This document shows, one piece after another, positions 36,873 through 47,100 of a DNA stretch of 64,000 nucleotides. Location of the stretch: NCBI GenBank assembly GCA_000310025.1, contig FN649727.1, positions 1,942,816-2,006,815 of the forward strand. The letters run 5' to 3'. The notes beneath the pieces were generated by a model, which saw only the letters and a program-made list of their open reading frames with translations, did no database searches and was not told the origin of the DNA. Source of the DNA: Ectocarpus siliculosus. Taxonomy: Eukaryota > Sar > Phaeophyceae > Ectocarpales > Ectocarpaceae. The number at the start of each line of letters is the position of its first letter. The stretch's first letter is position 1. A program made the position numbers and the translations under genes.

Positions 36873-37124
36873 TGCACGGACGCTGATTCAACGGCAACAC
36901 TTATAAGAGAGGCATCGCAAACCGTACCAGGCGGGAAACGTAGAGGGGTATGACGAATGCGAAAAGTACTGCTGTCTGCATATCCCCGAAGCTCAGACTT
37001 GCAGACTCGGCACGAGCTGCGAGCCTTGGTTACACTTTGATAGTAACTCCTTAGGACTAACCGATGTTGAACGTAGCAAGGCTAGGTTCTTCACGCGAGC
37101 AAGGCTAGGTTGCTCACCCCACAT

Positions 37125-37148
37125 CTACCCTAACCCTAACCCTCACCC
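37125..37148. repeat. Short telomere-like tract
   Basis: CTACCCTAACCCTAACCCTC holds about three CCCTAA units. It is preceded by two copies of GCAAGGCTAGGTT at about 37077 and 37100. It is too short to be more than an interstitial remnant or chance. Confidence 0.5.
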
Positions 37149-38571
37149 ACGGCCAAAGCACGGCCTAGCGGCCGCGAACTGGGCGGCACGTGGCGCAGCC
37201 AGAATGCGGAACGGGGAGAGGGCGCTGGAGAGGAATCGGCCACCAGAACCAACGCCGAACAACGCCCGACCAATCAGAACGCGTTAGTCCTAAAGATCTA
37301 CTATCAATTGAGCTTGCTTGCACTGCTTGCTCGATCATTCTCATCTCGTTCCTAGGAACGGCGTAGGGCGATTCTGCGTTCTTAAGTTCAGCACGCTCGC
37401 TCTATCACATGGGAGCGAAACTGGGAAACCACACACCAGTGCCACACACAGGAGCGCGCGTGGTGACCAGACTTGTTGCCCCCCCCAAGACACGCGAGGA
37501 ACTCGGGAATCGACGTTTAAGACACTCGGCGCACACGGCTCGTTCTTGCTTACGAGAGAAACAACTGGTTCGACGATCTTGTTTTGGTTGGAGAGAAAAA
37601 TCGATCATGGTCCACGATCCCATGCAGCAGGTAGGCGGCGGGGGATTTCATGCGACTGTTAATTAAGAGGCCACAAAGAGCATCACCATGCTGGCCGTGT
37701 GGGTAGAAGTCTGTGAGGCCAGATGATGTCGCACACCGTGTTTGTCGTTATCATACCACGCTCTGTTTGTGGGGAGGGAGTCCAGTCGGGAAAATACAGC
37801 GATACGTAGCCGGGCAGGGAGGGCATTTCGTAACCCAGCGGTGGGTTCTGTGGCTCTCACGGCGAAGATACTACCACGCCTTTTGCTATTTTGCTTGGAC
37901 TCCATAGCGGATCAGCGGCCCGACTGGTACGCTCGAACGGGGGAAGGCGTAGTGCGGAGTCTGTTGCTGCTACATACGTGACCGCACCTTACGTGCCTTT
38001 TGTCGCTGTGCATTTTTTGTTTTGCGTGCCCCGAACTGACGGGGTCTTTCGTTGTACAGACGTACGGACTCAAATTACGTTCCACGAACAAACCTGCAAA
38101 CCCAGAATATTTCCTTGAAGTGTAGGTAAGTGGCGGGCAATTGTTGCTTGGCTGCCCATAGTCCTATCGTCCAATATCAAGGGTTGCGATCTTACCCCGC
38201 CCCCACAAAATGCAGTCATGACATCTGTAACTCTGTGAAGTGCTGTGGATATTCTCAATTCCCAAGTCATCCCCTGGTATGCATGCAACTACAGCAAAGG
38301 TACAGCAGTAGGATGCCACTGGAGCCTTTTTTTTTTGTTTTTGGTCTTCACTTCAAATCAGCGCTCACAGCACTAGTGCCGTTTACTCCAACCCATGGTC
38401 ACACAGAAGAGCCCCTCTCTACCCTCCCCTCCTGCGGTACGTTGCCTTCGATTTTTATTGCGAGGAGAGTTCAGCACTCTCTTCCCTCTGTGTACACACG
38501 AACTAGCGCTATCCACTAGACTAGACCAGGAGCGGAAGCGAGAGAAAAACTCACTTTACAAGAAAAGCTCG

Positions 38572-38645
38572 CTTACCCCGGGATTCGAACCCCTGACCTG
38601 ACCTCTAGAAGGTGTCGAGGATAACAGCTAGACCACCGGGGCGAG
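38572..38645 (-). other. tRNA-like sequence, probably a pseudogene
   Basis: Read on the minus strand, GCCCCGGTGGTCTAGCTGTT gives an A-box-like D arm and GGGGTTCGAATCCC an intact T loop and B box. The anticodon stem has mismatches, the loop would carry CTA, and the T stem and acceptor stem overlap as if bases were lost. It is therefore not a convincing functional tRNA; a tRNA pseudogene or SINE head is more likely. Confidence 0.4.
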
Positions 38646-38813
38646 CCTTGGATCAACTTGTTCAGGGCCCAGGACTCTGCTACTAGTTTTTTTCCAGCGG
38701 GTGCTGCAGTAGCCTAATGATGTACATTCACGATTATAGACCGTAAGAAGACCCAAAGGTAGAACAATCTACATGTATGACAGAGGCGATCTTTTTCACA
38801 TAGACTCATGAAA

Positions 38814-39345
38814 AAGCCCGAAAGTCCCCGCGGGGCTCTTGTCTCTTGTCTGCTGTGATGCACGTGCTTTACGACACATCACAGCGAGCGCTGACCCAAC
38901 ACGAATGCAACAAATACTGCTGTATAGCACTGGCACAAAGGCGAATGCTGCCACAATAATGGAATCCGTGGGTTGGTGCAGACGCCCCATGGGGCGCCCC
39001 AATAATTTGCCGAAAGAGAACACCCCGGGGCTTTGTATTCACTCCTACAGTAAGTTTTTTTTATGTATCCAGAGTGGGGCGATCTTTTTCAAGCAAGAAG
39101 CCAAGCCCAGGGGCGGAAAGTCCCCGAGGGGGTTGTCTGTTGTGATGATGCACCTGCTCTACGACACAACATAGCGCTGACCCAACAGCAAACCAACCAC
39201 AAAGAATACGACAACTGGCACATGCGCACACACACGAGAACGCTGCCGCAATGGAATGTCGTCCGTGGGTTCGTGTGCGGACTAGCGGACATCGTCCCGT
39301 AGGGCGGCCCAATAATTTGCCGGCTAAAGAACACTCCGGGGCTAA
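38814..39345. repeat. Diverged tandem duplication, about 230-bp unit
   Basis: Two blocks (about 38814-39020 and 39112-39345) share the same order of landmarks: GAAAGTCCCCG, CTGTTGTGATGATGCAC or close, TACGACACA, GCTGACCCAACA, CCGTGGGTT, GGGCGGCCCAATAATTTGCC or close, and a final CCGGGGCT. They differ by substitutions and small indels. The element class is unknown. Confidence 0.7.
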
Positions 39346-39354
39346 CTCAAAGGT

Positions 39355-39579
39355 ACCGTAAGAAAGAGTCGGAGAGATGACACCCCCGTGTTCGCGTTTT
39401 TTTTGTAGCGTATTTCTCCACAACTAGGAGGGTGCGAACACCAACCGATACCTCTCAGGAAAGCCCTCGACAAGATGTTTCCAAAACTACCCTTTTCGGC
39501 AGTGGTACCCCCCTGGTTGTGGAGAAATACGCTATACAAAAACGCTAACACGGGGGTGCCATCTCTCCGACTCTTACGG
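39355..39579. mobile_element. MITE with long terminal inverted repeats
   Basis: The two ends are inverted copies of about 75 bp. The left reads CCGTAAGAAAGAGTCGGAGA then GATGACACCCCCGTGTT and onward to GTATTTCTCCACAAC. The right end read in reverse gives CCGTAAGAGTCGGAGAGATG and the same following blocks. The centre of about 75 bp encodes nothing. The terminus matches the repeat cluster at 8978-9215. Confidence 0.8.
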
Positions 39580-39865
39580 GTAGTGGGGCAAAAAATAAAA
39601 GAAAGAAGGGTGCCCCGGGGTGGTTAACTTCAAGTTTTTGTGCGATGCTTAACCCGGTGATATGTTTTTTTCTGGGCGTTCGCAAAGGAAATTTCGGTAT
39701 GCCTGGACGTTAACGAAAGTGCGTAAATACTTTCATGCGACATGTGCTACATACGCATACGGACGGCAGTGCACCACGTCCCTGCTTTTAATACTGGCTA
39801 CAAGGCTGTTTTTTTTTCTACTGCGATATCATGTTAATTATACATTACAAACAAATATATAATCG

Positions 39866-40453
39866 GTGGGTGATATCGTCACGTTCGACCCAACCGTAAC
39901 CTTCCGCTACAGCGCGACCATGCATGACGGACACACGCCGCTATTTCGGAGGGATCAGGCGTCCGCAAGAGTCCCTTCTTTTGTTGTGTTTGGGCGCATG
40001 CCCCCTTTTCTCAATCGGACCCTTGATGGTCACTTAAACTATTTAACGCATCATCACCGCTTTGTCATGGTTCTCTTGTCGCTCGCGCAGTTTGGTGAGG
40101 CACCGGTATTTGTCAACCCACGAAGAAGAGGCGGGATAAACTACGCGGCAGATTCAGCGGAGGCCAAGTGGGCGGCAGGGGCCGCGGCTCAGCCATGCCG
40201 GGAAGACACACGCGGACGGATGAGTGTCGATCAAGAAGCAGGTGCGTTTGAGATGCGGTCACGAGGTACAAGCGTCGCGGCGTACAGCAGTATGAACATG
40301 CATGGGCAGCATGAACATTTTATCATACATGGCAGTAGGAACAACATGGCCAGTACTTTAACGCTGTTAAGGGAGGGGCAGGGGAAGGAGGTTTTCGACC
40401 GCGCGGTGTCAGTCAAGCCGATTCCGAGCCAGCTCTGCGATTGCTCATGTTAG
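39866..40453 (+). CDS. Unrecognised open frame, doubtful
   Basis: A 195-codon frame from ATG to stop with no recognised domain, signal peptide or membrane segment. The second half is more gene-like in composition (GGINYAADSAEAKWAAGAAA). There is no supporting splice structure or paralogue in the window. It may be a remnant of a mobile element or chance. Confidence 0.2.
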   Translation: MGDIVTFDPTVTFRYSATMHDGHTPLFRRDQASARVPSFVVFGRMPPFLNRTLDGHLNYLTHHHRFVMVLLSLAQFGEAPVFVNPRRRGGINYAADSAEAKWAAGAAAQPCREDTRGRMSVDQEAGAFEMRSRGTSVAAYSSMNMHGQHEHFIIHGSRNNMASTLTLLREGQGKEVFDRAVSVKPIPSQLCDCSC

Positions 40454-41912
40454 CGGACTGATTTTTGCAGCGCACGATTCTCGAAGGAGGCGGCAGAATC
40501 TCTTGCGGGATAATTTAGGTCGTTCAGAGGCGGTGCTAGCTATACCTGCAGGGGTGATCAAATTCCTCATGAAAGTGACGAAATGATTTTTCCTTTTCAC
40601 CGTATCAGTTTGACAACGGCGTGCACTTCGTGGACGTGGGTTGCAGCTGCGAGAAAATCAACATCCGTGAATCATGTTTCGGTACTTGATCCATTGCGCT
40701 GCCGAGGCTGAGCTCCGGTGTTTCTGAATAAACTCACCGTCCCCGCGTAGCCAAGGCTCGTTCAATCTGATTTGGTCGCCCATCCGACCCTGTCCCCTTG
40801 CATTCTCTCAATGGCTTGTTTCTGCCAGAGGTGGGCGCGGAAATGCTGCGGATGATGAAAATGTGGTCCTTCAATGGTGGAGCCGAAGCACACGCCGGGC
40901 AGGAGGCACCAGTGGGTCAACGCTGATGATGTCGCCGATACATGCTGGAGGCGGCCTGGCCTGGCTGGCTTCATTTAGCCGGGCTTGGACACACCACGAA
41001 CAATTTTTGGATGCGAGCAGGTTTAGAGAAATTTAGCGGCGTGTCTGTATTCATGTGGTCGAGGCGACACGTTCTCCTTCCATACACGCTGCAATTTCCC
41101 CCCTCCATATGGTCTCCGACCCTGAGGCTAGAGTCAAGGCGCCGCGGTGGTTTGTTCGTTTGTCTGCATGCCTGTGTTTTTTTTTTGTGAGTGTGAGTGT
41201 GTGTGTGTCCAAGTCGAGATTGTCCTGTTGTTGCCTTTCATCTCTCCAGATGGAAGTGCGGCACCCGAAGTCGCGCATGCCATCGTCGCATTTGTACCGC
41301 TTGCGGTTTGCATATTTTAGTTGAATTTTGTATGTTTCCGGTGTTCCCCTTTGACCACTTTGGGGTGTGTGTGCACGAGTAGGCTTGACTCGCTGCCCTT
41401 GACTACGAGGGACAAGGATGGTGTGTGCTAGTCGAGCGTTTCTGAACACCAGAGCTCAACAAGAGAGTGAGTTGAGCGTGGGAGAGCTGTTGATAGGTGT
41501 AAATTATGGCTGTGGTTGTGACTTTGAAGCTCTTGGTCAGGCGGCGAGTTTTTGGTCATGGGCAGGTGGGTGTATGTGGGTGGGCGGTGGTGACGTGGAT
41601 CGACGAGTTGCAGAGTTACAGAGTGGCGCCGTGTGAGAGGGTATTATCGACAATGAGGTGATTTACCTACAAGTGGTAGCCTTGGTTCCGAACCTTGGCA
41701 TGCAGGCTCTTGCTGGCTTGATCGATTCTATTTTATGCTTGTACTTCGAATATATATATATTTTGTGCTTAAGGACGTGGGGAAGAAGGGCATCGTTGGA
41801 AAGGGCGCTTTTCTTATGTCTAGCAGCAATCGCATCGCCTGGCGATAGTACACGCTTGGACCTGCAACCAGTGCACGTAGAGTGTGGGGAGTGTCATATC
41901 TAAGCGTTCTCC

Positions 41913-42458
41913 ATGGCTGGCTCGAAAGCTCCTGGCTTCGGCCGGGTCCTCCTCTTCGCCAGTTTTTTCCGTTGTACAAGAGGGGGCTTATTGTTCGATG
42001 ACGATGTGCGTCTGAGTCGTCCCGGGGTGTCACCTGTCGCCGGTGGGGGGGAAGTCATGTCGTTTTATTCATGTGCCTCGCTGGCTGCAAATAACATGTT
42101 TCTTCGTGGACGGGAGGACGAGAGGCGAGAGGTAGCAGCCTACGTAGTAAACGGAAATCGCGTGGTTTGTGTTGCACCGGTCACCCCGGTGACCATGTAT
42201 AGTTGGTCATCCCGAACCCCTTCTGGCAACCAGGTCGAGAGTGCGAGTGTTGGGAATGATTGTACGGCGATATATAGAGTATACACTTCGGGGAACGGGC
42301 AGAACTATCCCTGTTTTGAAAGATTAGGGCACGCGGGGCAGAGGGTTGTGTGTGTGGCCGACCGCGTGCCGGACTTGTTGTTGTACAGCAGTTGGGAGAA
42401 GCAACAGCGTACGGCACAATGGTTAGAAACTGCGAGTAGCGGCTGGCAACCGGGATGA
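41913..42458 (+). CDS. Unrecognised open frame, doubtful
   Basis: A 181-codon frame from ATG to stop. It contains two similar short segments, NGNRVVCVAPVTPVTMYSW and AGQRVVCVADRVPDLLLYSS, about 65 residues apart, which may reflect an internal repeat. I cannot assign a family, and the island around it is repeat-rich. Confidence 0.25.
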   Translation: MAGSKAPGFGRVLLFASFFRCTRGGLLFDDDVRLSRPGVSPVAGGGEVMSFYSCASLAANNMFLRGREDERREVAAYVVNGNRVVCVAPVTPVTMYSWSSRTPSGNQVESASVGNDCTAIYRVYTSGNGQNYPCFERLGHAGQRVVCVADRVPDLLLYSSWEKQQRTAQWLETASSGWQPG

Positions 42459-42802
42459 TGAGACTGGGTGCATGTTCTTGTCGCCCTGAGATGTTAGTGT
42501 GCACAAGTCATCCCAACGAAGGCATTTTATTGACACAAACGGCGGTAACTCGATGGATACAGTACTCTACTCTGTGTGCATTTTTGGGCATTTTCGTGCA
42601 GATCACACCACGAATGTCCTCTCATTGCATCGAAATCGGTGATGTCATGACCCGCCATCCAGGAGGATGAATGGGAGAGAGGGTAAACTCTGTTAATAAT
42701 GTCTCCGATGGGCATCCAATACGAGGACGGTTATGGGCGTCCTTCTGTTCTTCTTCGACCGCCCTGTCGTAGTACATCCAATCGAAAAGAGGACAGACTT
42801 AA

Positions 42803-43033
42803 GGGCCGTTTTAATCATGGCTGTTTTTTTCCAAATTTCCAAGTTCAAAAATTTGGAAGTCATCGAAAACTTTGGAATTTGGATCTGACCAGGGCCCCAA
42901 AACTTTGGAATGGTTGCTTCTAATTTTTTGGACAGTTTCCAAAGTTATTGCCTTCGAACTCGCCGCGCAAAGTTTCCAAAATGGAAACATTCCAAATATT
43001 TGGAAAAAGAAATGCTCTGTTTAAAACGGCCCC
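42803..43033. mobile_element. MITE-like element with GGGCCGTTTTAA ends
   Basis: The left end GGGCCGTTTTAATCATGGC is matched in reverse by GGGGCCGTTTTAAACAGAGC at the right end, followed on both sides by T-rich sequence and TTCCAAAT. The interior is packed with TTTGGAA/TTCCAAA words in both orientations, so it can fold along much of its length. It has no coding capacity. Confidence 0.7.
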
Positions 43034-44132
43034 AAACTAACCGTCTTACACAATCTACATGTAAGACTGCCCCGCAGTTGTTGAGCGGGAGATGGCAACA
43101 ACTTTTCGATTTGACGTTAGATTTCCGGAGGGCGCACGTAACAAGGGGTCCCAGCCACCACTTGGCTAGCACTTCAAGTTGTACTTATCTCCCTGAGTCC
43201 CACCTCATGAACACACCTAACTACGTATGCATACGCATATCATGGAACAAGTCGTTTCTGTGATAGATTCGTTTGTGTTGCCCTCTCGGACGGACAGCTT
43301 TTCTAGAATACTCCAGCATGTTTCCCCCGACGACGCGTACCCGGGCGGGGTGGCATGCAACAACACGAGATTCTTGCCTCAGTCTTTGCACAAACCGAGC
43401 CCTTGTTCTTGAACTCCATGCCGCTAGAAAAGAACTGCCAACTCCCTGAAGAAAAACACGATACTCCTGCTGTAGATGCTAATTGCGGAACAGGCATGGG
43501 GTTGTTCCTCTCTGTCGCTGCTGTCCAAGCGCTAGTCTCTCCCCACTTCGGGAGTTCGAGTGTCAGGTTTTGACGTGCCCTGTGTGCTACAGCATCCACC
43601 GTAGCAAACGCCGTGTTCTCACAAAGAGGGAAGCTTGTCGTTGGCCCCCGTATGTACGCATACACGGGCATTTACCTTTGCTTCCAAGTGCTCTTGAGGG
43701 GTTGTCAAGGCTGCCCCCGAGGACGGACTAACACTACATGGCAATGCAAGAGGGGCGCGCTGGTTTCGTTTGCCCCCATCCCCTCCTTCCCGGCGCTATA
43801 ATAGCGCTGCCGCGGTGGCAAATGCGCCGATGACACGCCCCCCCCCGCCCCCTACCCAATCCCCTCCCCACACAACGCACAAACGTGCTCCACACACTCA
43901 CGCCATACATGGGCAATTCCTGCCCTCAGTCGTATCCCATCCCTCACACTCCCATCCCCTACGTTATTAAACCACCTCTTCAGAACCTAGATTTATATTT
44001 TGTACATGCCATTCCTTAGCTTACCATTGTGCTCTGGCACCGTGAGTACTTACAGCACCTCGGGGTCTTCCCCCGTCTCTAGACTGCCTAAGAGAGTCCC
44101 CGGGGCGCACACCAATCGTCGCTGGTGCAACT

Positions 44133-47100
44133 TCAAGGCGCCCCCCCCGCCTGCTTTCTCGCAGAAAGGAGGTAAAAGTTGTTCGCCGTGCACACTACCG
44201 CTGCTAGGACAGACAAGGTCACCAGCACGCCCGCCACCCACTTCTTGTACAGCGGGCCCGCCTGCTTCTCTCTCCTGCGAGGCAGGTGCAGCCTTATCTT
44301 GAGGTAGGCCGCACACGGCAGGGTGAAGGCCACCATGACGTTTGCCGTGCTGCCCAAGAATCCCCAGACGTCCGTCACCTGGGCAAGGAAGAGAAAGAAT
44401 CGTCGGCATGCCAGTCGTGATCAGGTCATCTTAGTTGACGTGCTTTGTCGACAGAATAGCAGCAGCAGGTGTCGCAGACTATCGTTCCACTCACACCCTG
44501 TGCATGCTTCACGCTGACTGCCGGCCCGAACGATCGCAAGACACGAAGCAAGCACATGCAAAGATAAAGTTGCCTCCCTTGCGAGAATAAAAATCTATAT
44601 TCTTTCATGGCTGTCGCGTCGCGGGTGGCTCAACCTACTTTTCTCCGCATGGAATATGTACTTCTAGATGGCATGGCACCCAATTGATTGAGCTGCGAAG
44701 GCCGTTCAGTCGAGGCACTTAATCGCACCGCACCAAGACTGTAAGGTGCATAGACAAACCGATCGCTCAAACAAAGGGAGCATACAAAAGGCCCGGTAAG
44801 GCTTGTTGAGTAACATACTCAAGTTGATGTTGAAAACCGCTGGCCGACTGTTGCGTCACCATCCGAACTACTTCTTTCTACAAACAGACGAGAGACAAGC
44901 AGATGGACGTTCACCATCGTAATGTTGAAGGCCAGCACGAGCTCCGAGCTCAAAATCGCCAGCGTGAGCCACGCCCTCGTCTTGTACGGAATATCTTCCT
45001 CCATGTCCGCCTGCCTCCCGGCAGCTGCCGTCAGCTCTGGCCCGCTGTTCATCGAGCCCTTCAAGGACGCGGATAGGAAAGGCCGGCAAGGCGTGATTCT
45101 TTAAAAAACAACAGGTTGTTCAGTTGTAGCGAGGACGTCATGCATGTACTCGTATTGAAATGCCGTATACTACGCTCCACCCCATCCGCAAAAAAATGAA
45201 GACAAGTGAGGGGACTTGGGTTTGCTGTCACACGCGGCCGGGGAATCCTAAACTCAAAGAATAAAAAACATACACATACCACCACGTCACATGTCGCCAT
45301 CCCTATACAACTCCTCGCCGACAAGAGCAATTCGAGCACAAAACGCCATCCAATAAAGGGGAGCATAGACGCTAGACCGTCTTCGCCATGTCTTGTCCCA
45401 GAGCCGCTGCCACAAGTATCCTCTCACCAGAATGCCGGCATCGTCTAGGAAACAATCATCTGATGCCGTGTCCAGGTCGTCAGGAAGCGTGGATGGGTTG
45501 AGTAACGGTGCCTCCAGTTCCGTCGGGTCTCCAACCCTCCCGCTTCGCGGCGGGGGCCACACGGAGGTTACGCCGGGGGTTTCCAGGTTGAGGAGGGGGG
45601 CTTTGCCCCGAGTGTCGACAGCTGCGAGGTGGCCCGGCCAGCGGTTACGGCAAGTAAGGAAAATGCGAAGAGTACCAGCGGTTGTCCAAGAAACGGCAGG
45701 CAGGGAAAAGGCGAATACCAACGTTTCGTCGTAGCAACAGGGAGGGGCGAAGGGTACCAGTGGTTGTCGTAGAAACGGCGTACAGATGCGCATGGTGGTT
45801 CTTGCGTGTGGGAGCGCAATGTACCACGTCAAGTTCGAGATAGAAAAGGGCCGCCCGTACGCTCTCCGATGGCGCGTGTGTGTATGCGACCACGAGACAT
45901 GATGCCACATCAACAGGAAAACAAAAAAACGACATCATCAACATACGGGTGAGCAAGTCAAACATCGAGCGTCCTAGATGCTTTAAACTGACCAATCAGA
46001 GAGCCAGCCCCTTCGCGCCCGAGACCAGTAAGAGCAACTCGCAATTCGCTCAGCCCTTAGCCGTTCTCATAAAAAGCTGCTGCGGCGAAGGACACCAAAT
46101 GCAGAGAGATGCAAGGCTCACCGATCAACTCCCGCTGTGCCCGCACGAGCGTGCCTATGAGCGGCACGGTGAGAAGAGGGAAGCTGACGAGCAGGGTTAC
46201 CGCTAGTCCCACCCGCCCGACGTTCATGAGCGTGTCGTCGGTGCTGAAGTTGTTGAGGATGTTGTCGCTCACGCCGCCCGTGCACACGCCGTATGTGTAC
46301 CCCAGCGTCATTACCAGAGCGTAGAACGCCGTCACAAGCCCGATCGTCCAGTGCACCTTCGGAGGGACCCATCAACACAAACGGGTGGCTTGTATTGGTG
46401 GGCGATTCTACGCCTCTCGACGGCAAAAGAAAATACACAGCTCTTCCTTCTCTACCCCGGCCTCCAAGAGCAACTAGCATGCGTAGCCTCCAACTGTTGC
46501 GGCGTTGGCGCACCAGCACCGCCGGACTCGAGCACATGTCCGAATCGCTACGTACCAACGCCAAAGCCGCGGTCTCATGGCTTGTGCCGCGAAAACCTCG
46601 GGGTAAATATAAGCATCCAGGTAAACCCTACCCCTTCAACAGAGACCACGGACCCCAGGCCAGGAAAAAGGTTAGCGTTCCCGCATGCGGTACAAGATGA
46701 GGACCCCTGAGTCGGAACCACGACCGGGAAAACGATCGTGGGGAGCTGAAGCGTGCCGGAGAGACCGCCCACTCACCAAGCGGTGCAGTCGCTCCCTTGT
46801 GGGCTTGGCAAGCTCGCCGTGCACGGGCAGGACGTTGAAGTGGCACCCGAACGCGCAGATGTAGATAGGGATCGCCTGGAGGGCCCCGCTCCAGCCATCC
46901 TCCGGCCAAAGGTTCACCGCGCTGGCAGGCACGCCCACGGAAGCCGCGCACTCTCCCGCACGAAGCCCGATGAAGACTGTGAGCTGCGGAGGAAGGCGCA
47001 GACGTATGGACCAGAGTGAGAATGATGGGAGTGGTTGGTTCACGCTGGCAATCCTGACACAGCACCAGGCACCAACAGGGGCATGTGCTTGTTCATACCA

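Larger units (their letters stand above)
36873..44132. other. Gene-poor, repeat-rich island
   Basis: About 7.3 kb between the WAPL start and the transporter stop. I see two MITE-like elements, a duplicated block, a tRNA-like sequence and a short telomere-like tract, listed separately. Two unrecognised frames are also listed at low confidence. The rest shows no conserved motifs. Confidence 0.6.

Noticed and set aside
45287-45913. 208-codon minus frame treated as a single exon
   Set aside because: Only 45428-45621 has matching splice sites and phase with the transporter exons; the ends are intron read-through.
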